Source: Alphaproteobacteria bacterium (GTDB lineage Bacteria > Pseudomonadota > Alphaproteobacteria > Sphingomonadales > SMXR01). Taken from it: 43,320 nucleotides of DNA. Below are positions 18,035 to 25,694 of the stretch, one piece after another (the first letter of the stretch is position 1; each line of letters starts with the position of its first letter). Both the position numbers and the translations under genes were made by a program. The notes beneath the pieces are model-generated. The model did not search any database. It was not told the DNA's origin and saw nothing but the letters and a program-made list of their open reading frames with translations. The DNA lies in assembly GCA_004356215.1 (NCBI GenBank), contig SMXR01000032.1, positions 1-43,320 on the forward strand, given 5' to 3'.

Positions 18035-18063
18035 ACAATATGGCCAAAGGTTTAGAAAATCAA
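18035..18063 (-). promoter_or_regulatory. Sigma-70 type promoter of rpmF
   Basis: Read on the minus strand: TTGATT (-35), a 17-nt spacer, then TATTGT (-10), placed about 30-60 nt before the rpmF ATG at 18003. It has good consensus match and spacing, and lies in the gap between the amidohydrolase stop and rpmF. Confidence 0.6.
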
Positions 18064-18081
18064 GCTATATAGTATAATTTT

Positions 18082-19386
18082 TTAAAACCTGTCCCAGCCA
18101 GCGTTGCGGGCTTCTATTTCCGCCAGTTTTTCATCAATTTCCTCACGCGACAGCCAAACACCGCGAACCATGACACCGACGATGGAGCGCATGTTGGAAA
18201 TATCTTCCAGGGGATTGCCCTCGAGAAGAATCATATCGGCACGCTGCCCGGGGGCGATTTTGCCAAAGGTATCTTTATCTGCAAAAAATTCGCCGACAGC
18301 AGACGTGCCCGACGTGAGAATTTGTTCAGGGCTCAGGCCTGCTTCGGCCATCGCCTGCATTTCACGATGAATGGAAAAACCCGGGACGCTATAAAGCTGA
18401 GGCGCATCAGAGCCAAGCAGGATAGTGGCGCCAGCATCGGCAAGGGCCTTTAAGGTTATTTCGCGGTTTTCGACATCTAGCCGAGCTTGGGTCAGGGCGT
18501 TTCCAGATCGCTGGCCACGGTAGCGTCTCCGGTTCTGGGCGCGGGCCTCCGGGGATATATATTTCAACTCTGCCATGGCTTCCAGATCCGCCCTGGTGGG
18601 AAGGCCGAGCAAGGTTGCCCAGAGATGATTGGTCGGGACGACCGCGGCGCCACTTTCAAGCGTCATTTGCACGGCTCTGTCGCGCTCCTCCCCACCGGTA
18701 AAAAATTCATAGCCATCGAGGTGATCAATAGTCACCTGACCGGCTTCAAGGGCGCGCTCCAGCCCGACATCGGCGGGGACATGGCCGCCCCAGGTGATGC
18801 CAAGCCTGGTTGCCTCATCGGCCATGGCATCGTATTCAGCGCGGCTCATGCCCGGGTGGATTTTCAGGAAATCCCAGCCCGCCGCCACCTGGTCGCGGAC
18901 CATCCGGCGCGCCTGGTTTGGCGAAGACACCGAATTACCATTAAAACTGGGCCCCCCCAGATAAAGCGTCGGTCCCAAAACTTCACCGGCGTTAATTTTG
19001 TCGCGCAATTTAAACTGTCCGGCGTTGCCGAGCATGCCGCGTACCGTGGTCACCCCCTGGCTGACATATAGAAACAACAGGTCTTTCAGATCCCGGTCAA
19101 TTCTGGTGGCGCGAGGGATATGGCCGTGCATTTCAGTCAGGCCCGGGATCAGGTATTTCCCGGTGCCATTTATCGCCATGACGTTTTCAGGTAATTTAAC
19201 CTGTGTATTTTCCTCAACGCTGACAATCCGTCCACCCTCAACAACAACCAAGGCATGTTCAAGGATCATATCCCCTCCCATGGTAATCACATTGACATTT
19301 ACAAAAGCAATTCGCTCATCTTCATCCGCAAATGTTGGGGCTAAAAAGAAAAAGAAAACTGAAAAAAAAGCTAGAAACCGTTTCAT
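18082..19386 (-). CDS. Exported metal-dependent amidohydrolase
   Basis: A 434-residue amidohydrolase-superfamily protein with a signal peptide (hydrophobic core FLAFFSVFFFFLAPTFA), so probably periplasmic. Metal-ligand motifs are readable: HGH in the TEMHGHIP segment, further histidines in WGGHVPADV and TIDHLDGYEF, and Asp in LLGSDAPQL. The C-terminal GQRADMILLEGNPLEDI is typical of imidazolonepropionase/prolidase-like amidohydrolases. ATG 19386 is chosen; a GTG lies one codon earlier. It starts 7 nt after the M14 peptidase stop, so the pair is co-transcribed. A role in hydrolysing peptides or cyclic amides is plausible, but the substrate cannot be read from sequence. Confidence 0.85.
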   Translation of the reverse strand: MKRFLAFFSVFFFFLAPTFADEDERIAFVNVNVITMGGDMILEHALVVVEGGRIVSVEENTQVKLPENVMAINGTGKYLIPGLTEMHGHIPRATRIDRDLKDLLFLYVSQGVTTVRGMLGNAGQFKLRDKINAGEVLGPTLYLGGPSFNGNSVSSPNQARRMVRDQVAAGWDFLKIHPGMSRAEYDAMADEATRLGITWGGHVPADVGLERALEAGQVTIDHLDGYEFFTGGEERDRAVQMTLESGAAVVPTNHLWATLLGLPTRADLEAMAELKYISPEARAQNRRRYRGQRSGNALTQARLDVENREITLKALADAGATILLGSDAPQLYSVPGFSIHREMQAMAEAGLSPEQILTSGTSAVGEFFADKDTFGKIAPGQRADMILLEGNPLEDISNMRSIVGVMVRGVWLSREEIDEKLAEIEARNAGWDRF

Positions 19387-19393
19387 CACAAGC

Positions 19394-20515
19394 CTACAAA
19401 ATTTTGCTTAAGGACCAAAATCCGTCAACGAAGGCACGGCCGAGGCGGATGCAGCGTTCCGGCGACCAGCCCTGGTCGGGATCGGGCAGGTTGGCGTTAT
19501 CCTTGAACGGCATCTCGAGGGTGGTCGAGAATATGCCGAAATGGTTGGCGATGTAATTGGACGCGATCGAGAGATCGGCCCCGCTTGGTTTATCTTTGGG
19601 ATAGCCCCTTTCCTTTTGGAAATCGGGAGAAATTTCCACCATTTTATCGACCAGAAATTCGTATTGATCGGTCATCTTCTGGGTCAGCTTCGGGATACCC
19701 TCGATGCCGATCAGGAAATTGTAGGGCAGGGCCTCGTCGCCATGGACATCAAAATGGAAATCCATGCCGTATTTTGTCATCGCCTCAAGGCAAAGATAAA
19801 CTTCGGGTGAGTTTTCCATCGAAGCCTTGTTCCATTCACGGTTAAGGTTTACCCCCTTGGCGTTAGTCCTTAAGTGCCCGCGTTTTGAGCCATCGGGATT
19901 GATGTTGGGGATGACATAAAAAGTGGCCTCACCCAGGAGTTTTTTGGCCACCGGGTCGTGTTCATCCACCAGCCGTTCCAAAAAGCCTTCGATCCACCAT
20001 TCGGCCATGGTCTCGCCGGGGTGCTGGCGCGCGGTAACCCAGAACTTCAATCGTGATTTGGTGTTCCCGATAATCAACAGATCAAGATCCTGGCCATCCA
20101 GGGTCTGACCCAGCACCTCTTGTTCCACCAGCGGGCTTTCGGAAATGCCCGCCACCATATCGGCGTGGCGTTCCATCGAATAGGGCGCGAAATAAGCGTA
20201 ATAAACCGAATCCTTGTCAGGGGTGTGGTTGATGGTCAAAACCTCCCCGTCAAATTCGGTTGGAACCCGGAACCAGTGTTCGCGGTCATAGGAAACGCAC
20301 ACACTGTAATCCTTGAAACCCCTGGTATAGGCGGCTTTTCCGGCGTTGATGATTTTCATCGCACAGGCCTGGCCCTTGGCGCCGGTGAGGCGGTAATGGA
20401 ACCACTGATAAAAGTGCGAGCCGTTATCGATGCGGATTTCAAGCTGGATATCGCCCGCCTTTTTAGAGGATTTGACAATAATATTGCCGCTGTCGAAATT
20501 ACTGTTGATATGCAT
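19394..20515 (-). CDS. M14 zinc carboxypeptidase, cytosolic carboxypeptidase-like
   Basis: A 373-residue M14-family metallopeptidase. An N-terminal beta domain (about 1-125) is typical of the cytosolic-carboxypeptidase (CCP) branch, followed by the catalytic domain. Zinc ligands are His165 and Glu168 (ARQHPGETMAEW) and His258 (FHFDVHGDE); the catalytic Glu334 lies in TTLEMPFKDN. NINPDGSKRGHLR carries the substrate-binding Asn/Arg. No signal peptide is seen, so it acts in the cytoplasm. It lies 12 nt after the DUF4136 lipoprotein and 7 nt before the exported amidohydrolase. The bacterial CCP substrate is not established; removal of C-terminal acidic residues is what eukaryotic relatives do. 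Confidence 0.9.
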   Translation of the reverse strand: MHINSNFDSGNIIVKSSKKAGDIQLEIRIDNGSHFYQWFHYRLTGAKGQACAMKIINAGKAAYTRGFKDYSVCVSYDREHWFRVPTEFDGEVLTINHTPDKDSVYYAYFAPYSMERHADMVAGISESPLVEQEVLGQTLDGQDLDLLIIGNTKSRLKFWVTARQHPGETMAEWWIEGFLERLVDEHDPVAKKLLGEATFYVIPNINPDGSKRGHLRTNAKGVNLNREWNKASMENSPEVYLCLEAMTKYGMDFHFDVHGDEALPYNFLIGIEGIPKLTQKMTDQYEFLVDKMVEISPDFQKERGYPKDKPSGADLSIASNYIANHFGIFSTTLEMPFKDNANLPDPDQGWSPERCIRLGRAFVDGFWSLSKIL

Positions 20516-20527
20516 AAACTGGTCTTT

Positions 20528-21127
20528 CTATTCGCTGTCTATTGTAACCGTGTTGGTGGTGCCCGAAGCCCCCGGCCAACCTTCAAACAGGGCTTCAATC
20601 AAAAGCGGCATAACCCCGGGCATATTTGCGCCCTTGGCATAGCCGTTTGCGCTGCCTTCATAAAGCCGCGCTCCGGTTTTGGCGTCATCGATCAAAAGCG
20701 TCAGGAAATGGCGGTGATAAACCTGGCTGCTGTCGCTTAAATCCACGCTTGTTGAGATCCCGCCGCCAACGTGGCTGCCATATCCGCCAATGCCAATTCC
20801 AAGCGTTGGCCCTGAAGAAGGCCGGTAATTTGGATCGGGCACGGCGCCATAACCAACCGTGACCACTATATCGGGATCCGCTCCGGCCGTGACAAGATAA
20901 CCGAGGCCATCCAGCCGGGCGCCGATCATCCCGGCATAAGAGTTAAATTCAAGGCCGCCCTCATTCCCTTCGGCGGGCACTATGATTGCCGCTTCCCCTT
21001 CCGGGGCGGACAATTGGTGAAAGCGGTTCACTTCAGCCTTGAAGGCGGAAGATGCGCACGCGGATAATATCAGCAAAAATCCCAACAGGCCTGCTCCCAA
21101 CACGCTGCGTTTGCCAAGATTTTTCAT
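20528..21127 (-). CDS. DUF4136-type lipoprotein
   Basis: A 199-residue predicted lipoprotein. The signal peptide runs KRSVLGAGLLGFLLILSACA with lipobox LSAC. The mature part has the features of DUF4136: an N-terminal FHQLSAPEGEAAIIVPAE segment, a long Gly-rich middle with YGAVPDPNYRPSSGPTLGIG, and HRHFLTLLIDDAKTGARLYEGSANG. The ATG at 21127 is preceded by GGAG at 8 nt; an upstream in-frame ATG at 21211 would block the signal peptide and is rejected. It is first in a minus-strand run leading into the M14 peptidase and amidohydrolase. The function of the family is unknown. Confidence 0.8.
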   Translation of the reverse strand: MKNLGKRSVLGAGLLGFLLILSACASSAFKAEVNRFHQLSAPEGEAAIIVPAEGNEGGLEFNSYAGMIGARLDGLGYLVTAGADPDIVVTVGYGAVPDPNYRPSSGPTLGIGIGGYGSHVGGGISTSVDLSDSSQVYHRHFLTLLIDDAKTGARLYEGSANGYAKGANMPGVMPLLIEALFEGWPGASGTTNTVTIDSE

Positions 21128-21230
21128 AGGTTTTTCTCCGGTTTTCTCTTCAAGTATGTTGAAGCCAGACCACCATAATAGGGAATTAGTGGCCCGGCCA
21201 GAAAATTTCACTAAATTTTGGTTTATCCGG

Positions 21231-21259
21231 TTGACATTTATCGGCCTGCGGCCTATTTT
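21231..21259 (+). promoter_or_regulatory. Strong sigma-70 promoter of rpmJ
   Basis: A perfect TTGACA -35 box (21231-21236), a 17-nt spacer and a TATTTT -10 box (21254-21259). The expected start near 21266 gives a leader of about 53 nt before the rpmJ ATG at 21319. This is the best consensus promoter seen in the window. Confidence 0.8.
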
Positions 21260-21318
21260 CGCGCCGCTTCAAGGGGATAAAACCCCGCTCATTTGAAAAG
21301 ACCAATAAGGATCCGGCC

Positions 21319-21444
21319 ATGAAGGTTCGCAATTCTTTAAAATCGCTGAAAGGCCGGCACCGGGACAACCGGGTTATCCGCCGCAGGGGCCGGACCTTCG
21401 TGATCAATAAAACCAACCGCCGTTTCAAGGCGCGCCAGGGCTAG
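21319..21444 (+). CDS. rpmJ: 50S ribosomal protein L36, cysteine-free form
   Basis: A 41-residue protein beginning MKVRNSLKSLKGRHRDNRV, with RRRGRTFVINKTNRRFKARQG at its end (quoted in overlapping parts). This is bL36 of the zinc-independent (C-minus) type: the positions of the CxxC...C/H ribbon are replaced. Such a form is the usual L36 of many alphaproteobacteria. It has its own strong promoter and is followed by a clear terminator, so it is monocistronic. Confidence 0.96.
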   Translation: MKVRNSLKSLKGRHRDNRVIRRRGRTFVINKTNRRFKARQG

Positions 21445-21472
21445 GCCCGGCGTTGCCTGCATTATGCCCAGT

Positions 21473-21502
21473 GCCCTGACCACCCCTGGCCAGGGCTTTT
21501 TT
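21473..21502 (+). terminator. Rho-independent terminator after rpmJ
   Basis: Stem GCCCTG (21473-21478) pairs with CAGGGC (21491-21496), followed by six T. A second T-rich stretch (GGGCTTTTTTATG) follows immediately. It lies 28 nt after the rpmJ stop and just before the HAD gene. Confidence 0.75.
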
Positions 21503-21519
21503 ATGGGCTTTTTTATGTC

Positions 21520-22131
21520 ATGACCGCCCAACCGACATCAGTCATCTTTGATATTGGCAAGGTGCTGATCGAATGGGACCCGCGCGCCCTTTTTGAAAAG
21601 CTTATTGATGATGCCGAGGAACTCGACTGGTTCCTCGCGGAAGTGGTCAGCTTCGGGTGGCACCACGAGCACGATCGCGGCATGCCATTTGCCGCCAGCC
21701 TTGCCGCCAAGGCAATGGAATACCCGGATTATACCAACCTGATCTATGCTTACCGCGAACGCTGGCGTGAAACCATCCCGGGACCGATAAAGGGGGTTGT
21801 CGATATTTTAAGAACCCTCGACAACAAGGGGGTTTCCTGTTTTGCCCTGACCAATTATTCGGCGGAAACCTGGCCCGAACTCGAAGCCGAGTTTGACTGG
21901 ATCAAGTGTTTTAGGGATATCGTGGTTTCCGGCCGCGAGGGGCTGGTCAAACCTGAGATGCCAATTTACCACTTGGCCCGTGAGCGGTTCGGATTGCGTG
22001 CCGGTGAGGGGTTGTTCATTGATGACCGGTTGGAGAATATCACATCCGGCGAAGCCGCCGGTTTCGTCGGTCATCATTTTATAGACGTGAAAACCCTTGA
22101 AGCAGACCTGAAGGAACGGAACCTTTTGTAG
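21520..22131 (+). CDS. HAD-superfamily hydrolase, YihX-like
   Basis: A 203-residue haloacid dehalogenase-fold phosphatase. Motif I is FDIGKVLIEWDP: the nucleophile Asp is kept and the residue two positions on is Gly, as in the YihX (glucose-1-phosphate phosphatase)-like branch. Motif II is ALTNYSAET, the motif III Lys is in GLVKPEMPIY, and motif IV is LFIDDRLENI. The alpha-helical cap (about 15-85) marks subfamily IA. Its stop is 1 nt from the pyk stop on the other strand (convergent). A small-molecule phosphate monoesterase is likely; the substrate is unknown. Confidence 0.85.
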   Translation: MTAQPTSVIFDIGKVLIEWDPRALFEKLIDDAEELDWFLAEVVSFGWHHEHDRGMPFAASLAAKAMEYPDYTNLIYAYRERWRETIPGPIKGVVDILRTLDNKGVSCFALTNYSAETWPELEAEFDWIKCFRDIVVSGREGLVKPEMPIYHLARERFGLRAGEGLFIDDRLENITSGEAAGFVGHHFIDVKTLEADLKERNLL

Positions 22132-22132
22132 G

Positions 22133-23596
22133 CTAATCCCCGGTAAACCGGACGTTCTTGGGCTTGCCCTTAAGCTCGTTACCCTTGATTTCGGCGACGT
22201 GGAGGACATTGGTTGAGCCGGGCACACCGAAGGGCACCCCGGCGGTGACGATAATCCGGTCCCCCTTCTTGGCCAACCCCTGGCGCATGGCAACGCGTTT
22301 GGCCTTGCCGATCATTTCCTCAAAACTTGAAACGTCGCGGGTTTTCACCGTGTGCAAGCCCCACACCAGGCAAAGTTTTCTGGCGACATGCAGGTTGGGG
22401 GTCAGCGTCAGGATTGGCGCCATCGGGCGCTCACGGGCGGCGCGAAGCGCGGTCGAGCCCGAAGCGGTAAAGGTGACAATGGCGCTGGCACCGAGGCTGC
22501 GGGTAATCCCGCGGGCGGCGGCGGTGATCGCGTCATCGGTGGTCGGGGTGCCGGCGAGGGCTTCGCGGTGCAGCATTTTCCGGTACGAAGGGTCATTTTC
22601 GATCTGGGTGGCAATTTTATCCATGACAATGACCGCTTCCACCGGGAAATCACCAATGGCGCTTTCGGCCGACAGCATCACCGCATCGGCGCCGTCGAAA
22701 ATGGCGTTGGCCACATCCGATACCTCGGCGCGGGTCGGCACCGGGTTTTTGATCATCGATTCGAGCATTTGGGTGGCGACAACCACCGGCTTGCCCATCG
22801 AGCGGGCGGTGCGGATGATCTTTTTCTGGATCATCGGCACCTCTTCAACCCGGGCCTCAACGCCGAGGTCGCCGCGGGCAACCATGGTCGCGTCGGAGAA
22901 TTTCAAAATCTCTTCAAGCTCCCCTAAAGCCGCCGGTTTTTCGATTTTAGCCAATAGCCCGGCGCGGCCATTGATCAGCCGTTGCGCCTCTTTGACATCG
23001 CTGGCGCGTTGCACAAACGACAGCGCAATCCATTCCACCCCTTGCTCGAGGGCAAAATTCAGGTCGCGGCGATCCTTGGCCGTCAGGGCCTTCATCGGCA
23101 ACACCGCATTGGGCAGGTTAACCCCCTTGTGATTGGACAGCGGACCGCCAATTTTTACCTTGCAGGTGATCGCTTGCTTTCCGGCCTTTTCCACCACCAT
23201 GAAAATTTTACCGTCATTAAGCAGCAGGCTACTGCCCTTACGTATAGCGCCATAGACCTCAGGGTGGGGGAAGCTGACGCGGGCGTCATCACCATCGGTT
23301 TTGTTCAGATCAAGGGTAAAGGACTGTCCGTTTTTCAGGGTGACCTGGCCGTCTTTAAAATTGCCGATGCGCAGTTTAGGCCCTTGCAGGTCAACCATAA
23401 TGGCGATCGGCCGCCCGACCTTTTCTTCAACGCTGCGGATGTTGGAAATCAGCTCACGTTTATCATCCTGATTGCCGTGGCTCATGTTGACACGGAACGT
23501 ATCAACACCCGCTCTATAGAGCGTCTCAATAGCTTTCTGGGAGGAGGTTGCGGGGCCGAGGGTGGCAATAATCTTGGTTTTTCTCTTACGCGACAT
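22133..23596 (-). CDS. pyk: Pyruvate kinase
   Basis: Converts phosphoenolpyruvate and ADP to pyruvate and ATP, the last step of glycolysis. It has 487 residues, a normal length. The N-terminus TKIIATLGPATSS and FRVNMSHGN is diagnostic; the active-site lysine lies in LAKIEKPAAL, followed by MVARGDLGVE, and the C-terminal allosteric domain follows. The B domain (about 70-170) is intact. It is divergent from the N-formylglutamate amidohydrolase-like gene across 72 nt. It is not clustered with the gap-pgk-fba operon some 17 kb away. Confidence 0.97.
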   Translation of the reverse strand: MSRKRKTKIIATLGPATSSQKAIETLYRAGVDTFRVNMSHGNQDDKRELISNIRSVEEKVGRPIAIMVDLQGPKLRIGNFKDGQVTLKNGQSFTLDLNKTDGDDARVSFPHPEVYGAIRKGSSLLLNDGKIFMVVEKAGKQAITCKVKIGGPLSNHKGVNLPNAVLPMKALTAKDRRDLNFALEQGVEWIALSFVQRASDVKEAQRLINGRAGLLAKIEKPAALGELEEILKFSDATMVARGDLGVEARVEEVPMIQKKIIRTARSMGKPVVVATQMLESMIKNPVPTRAEVSDVANAIFDGADAVMLSAESAIGDFPVEAVIVMDKIATQIENDPSYRKMLHREALAGTPTTDDAITAAARGITRSLGASAIVTFTASGSTALRAARERPMAPILTLTPNLHVARKLCLVWGLHTVKTRDVSSFEEMIGKAKRVAMRQGLAKKGDRIIVTAGVPFGVPGSTNVLHVAEIKGNELKGKPKNVRFTGD

Positions 23597-23668
23597 TTTT
23601 GTCCTTGCTTCCAGGTAACTTTCACTTATCTATCAGTTTAGTTTATTCCATAGGATTATTACAGAGTT

Positions 23669-24391
23669 ATGATCATTACCCCTGAAATTATAAATAAAGG
23701 CGGCGCCGCCAACCTGGTTTTGATCTGCGATCATGCCTCAAATTTTATCCCCGAAGACTACGCCGGCCTCGGCCTGAATGACGATTTGCTGAAAACCCAC
23801 ATCGCCTGGGATATCGGTTCCGAGGCGCTGACCCGGGGGCTTTCCAAAATTCTTGATGCCCCGGCGCTGCTTGCGCGCCATTCCCGGCTGTTGATCGATA
23901 CCAACCGCGAGGTTGGCGATGACACCCAGATCGTGGCCAAAAGCGACGGGATCGATATCCCCGGCAACCAGGGTCTGGAAATGGCTGGGCGGTTACAGCG
24001 TATCAAAAACTTTTACCTGCCCTTCCATGAAACCTGCGATGCGCTGGTGGCGGCGCGGCTGGAGGCGCATCCATGCGTCATCGGGGTCCATACTTTTACC
24101 AAGGTTTATGGCGGCCGTGGCCGCGATCTGGAAATAGCGGTGATGTGGAATGCCGACAACCGCCTGGCCACCCTGTTCGGAAAGATATTTGAGGCCAAGG
24201 GCCTGAAAGTCGGCTGGAACGAGCCTTATTCGGGCAAGAATTTCTTTTATTCGATGGACCGCCACGGCCGGGATAACAACCTGCCCCACCTCGCCGTCGA
24301 GGTCAGGCAAGACCTGGTTGAAACCAAGACCGGCCAGAAAAAATTCGCGAAAATAATCGCTGACGCTTACTCAGAAATCAAAGGGTTTTAA
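23669..24391 (+). CDS. N-formylglutamate amidohydrolase family protein
   Basis: A 240-residue zinc-dependent amidohydrolase of the FGase family. Signature stretches are LVLICDHASNFIPEDY (metal-ligand Asp/His), HIAWDIGSEAL and HSRLLIDTNRE, then VIGVHTFTKV. HutG-type members hydrolyse N-formyl-L-glutamate to glutamate and formate in histidine degradation. No hut genes are nearby, so a related N-formyl or N-acyl amino acid could be the substrate. The 3' end overlaps the murI 3' end by 14 nt in a convergent arrangement. Confidence 0.85.
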   Translation: MIITPEIINKGGAANLVLICDHASNFIPEDYAGLGLNDDLLKTHIAWDIGSEALTRGLSKILDAPALLARHSRLLIDTNREVGDDTQIVAKSDGIDIPGNQGLEMAGRLQRIKNFYLPFHETCDALVAARLEAHPCVIGVHTFTKVYGGRGRDLEIAVMWNADNRLATLFGKIFEAKGLKVGWNEPYSGKNFFYSMDRHGRDNNLPHLAVEVRQDLVETKTGQKKFAKIIADAYSEIKGF

Positions 24392-25220
24392 AGTCGAGCT
24401 TGGTGCCGGGCAGGAATTGTTCCAGGTGCGAAAGCGCCGCCGGATCGCCGGTGGTGAAGAATTCCAGCTTTCCGCCCGAGTTATCTGCAAATTCAGGGTG
24501 GCGGGTAAGGTAGGCTGTGAGCGAGGCGGCGACAATATCCGGTTGCGAGAGGATCTCCACCCCTGCGGGCAGCGCGTCCCTGAACAGGTTTTCAACCAGC
24601 GGATAGTGGGTACAGCCGAGGAAAACCGCATCGAGCCGTTCGCCGATCAACTGGCCCATCAGCTTGGTGCAAAAGCTGGCGACCATGTCCCTCAGGTCGT
24701 CTTCAGCCAGATTTTCTTCAATCGCCCCAACCAGCCCCGGGCAGGCCTGCTGGATCACCTGGACCTTGGGCGCGCGCAGGCGCACCTGGTGGGGATAGGC
24801 GCCGCTTTCCACCGTGCTGTGGGTGGCGAAAACACCCACGTTTTTAGAAGGAACGCTGCTTAAGCCCGGGTTGTTACGGTCCCAGTCAAGCCCGGTCAGG
24901 GCTTCGACCATCGGCACCAAAACCCCGAGGATGCGATGATCAGGATAATGCCCGGGCAGCCATTCCTCCTGAATTTCACGAAGCGCGATCGCCGATGCGG
25001 TGTTGCAGGCAAGAATAACCAGGCGGATACCGCGTCCGAACAAGGTTTCGATCATGGCGGTGGTGAATTTCAGGATTTCGGCCTCCGAACGATTGCCATA
25101 GGGTCCGCGGTTGTGATCGCCCAGGTAAAAAAACGGCTGGTCGGGCAGCGCCTTGGCGCAGGCGCCCAGCACGGTCAGACCGCCAGAGCCAGAATCGCAT
25201 ATGCCGATGGGGTTTGTCAT
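24378..25220 (-). CDS. murI: Glutamate racemase
   Basis: Interconverts L- and D-glutamate for peptidoglycan synthesis. It has 280 residues from the ATG at 25220. The upstream in-frame ATG at 25310 would add 30 residues unlike the family and is rejected. The general acid/base cysteines are Cys72 (ILACNTASA) and Cys203 (LGCTHYPLVE); Asp9/Ser10 lie in CDSGSGGLTVL, and PYGNRS is also present. The 3' end overlaps the neighbouring amidohydrolase gene. The divergent gap to the cytochrome oxidase subunit gene holds a long perfect hairpin. Confidence 0.95.
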   Translation of the reverse strand: MTNPIGICDSGSGGLTVLGACAKALPDQPFFYLGDHNRGPYGNRSEAEILKFTTAMIETLFGRGIRLVILACNTASAIALREIQEEWLPGHYPDHRILGVLVPMVEALTGLDWDRNNPGLSSVPSKNVGVFATHSTVESGAYPHQVRLRAPKVQVIQQACPGLVGAIEENLAEDDLRDMVASFCTKLMGQLIGERLDAVFLGCTHYPLVENLFRDALPAGVEILSQPDIVAASLTAYLTRHPEFADNSGGKLEFFTTGDPAALSHLEQFLPGTKLDFKTL

Positions 25221-25316
25221 GTTCGTCTTCTTACGGTTGCTGATTGGGTATGCCAAGGAAAAAAGGCGAAAGCAGGTCGAAAAACAGTCGGCCACATCCC
25301 CCAAGAACAAGTCTTA

Positions 25317-25352
25317 CAATAAAAGAGACAGAAAGGTCTGTCTCTTTTATTG
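25317..25352. terminator. 16-bp perfect hairpin with AAGG loop, bidirectional terminator-like
   Basis: CAATAAAAGAGACAGA (25317-25332) pairs without mismatch to TCTGTCTCTTTTATTG (25337-25352) around the tetraloop AAGG. It has A-rich and T-rich flanks in both directions, so it could end transcription on either strand. It stands between two divergent genes (murI and coxIV), where a terminator is not expected; see findings. Confidence 0.6.
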
Positions 25353-25488
25353 GAAGGATGCGGGTGATAAAATAAAATGGCGCCACCCGGGCATCCCCCA
25401 AAAAGGTCGATTTCGACGGTTGCGAAATAAAAAAACTGTGGTTAGGGTACCAATATTGAAACATCGAGCGATGAGAGGGCAACCGGAC

Positions 25489-25632
25489 ATGGCGACGTAT
25501 TCAAAAAATGAGTTCAGGGAAAGTCGCGCGGCCCAATACAAATACTTCCAGCGTATCCTGGCCTACTCAGTTTTTGGGATTGCCGGAACGCTGGTTTTTC
25601 TGATGTTCATGCTGAAATACGCCTGGTCCTGA
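25489..25632 (+). CDS. aa3-type cytochrome c oxidase subunit IV (small)
   Basis: A 47-residue protein starting MATYSKNEFRESRAAQYKYF, with one C-terminal membrane helix (about 23-42, ILAYSVFGIAGTLVFLMFML). Size, topology and placement directly upstream of pntAA fit the alphaproteobacterial aa3 oxidase subunit IV family. The ATG at 25489 is chosen. The same frame stays open further left, but that extension is non-coding in character and runs through the hairpin at 25317. A terminator stem overlaps the stop codon. Confidence 0.75.
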   Translation: MATYSKNEFRESRAAQYKYFQRILAYSVFGIAGTLVFLMFMLKYAWS

Positions 25633-25652
25633 TTTTTTCAGGACTTTTTTTT
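25626..25652 (+). terminator. Terminator overlapping the coxIV stop codon
   Basis: Stem GTCCTG (25626-25631) and CAGGAC (25639-25644) with a 7-nt loop, followed by eight T. The stem includes the last codons and the TGA stop. It would separate most coxIV transcription from pntAA. Confidence 0.7.
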
Positions 25653-25675
25653 AGGCTAGGACTTTTTTTTAGCCA
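25640..25675 (+). repeat. Tandem 18-bp duplication carrying the T-tract
   Basis: AGGACTTTTTTTTAG occurs at 25640-25654 and again at 25658-25672, as an 18-bp tandem unit. The second copy also lets GGCTA (25654-25658) pair with TAGCC (25670-25674), a second weak T-rich hairpin 20 nt before the pntAA start. Confidence 0.7.
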
Positions 25676-25694
25676 TGGGAGATAAGCGGGGAAT

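Noticed and set aside
21520..21600. Missing second Asp in HAD motif I
   Set aside because: Gly at this place is normal in the YihX-like branch, so it does not suggest loss of function.
22158..23132. 324-codon plus-strand frame opposite pyk
   Set aside because: Low-complexity Ser/Ala/Arg-rich product, antisense to a certain pyruvate kinase gene.
25153..25488. N-terminal extension of the coxIV frame
   Set aside because: It covers part of murI on the other strand and the 16-bp hairpin, and bears no resemblance to the subunit family; the start at 25489 fits the expected size.
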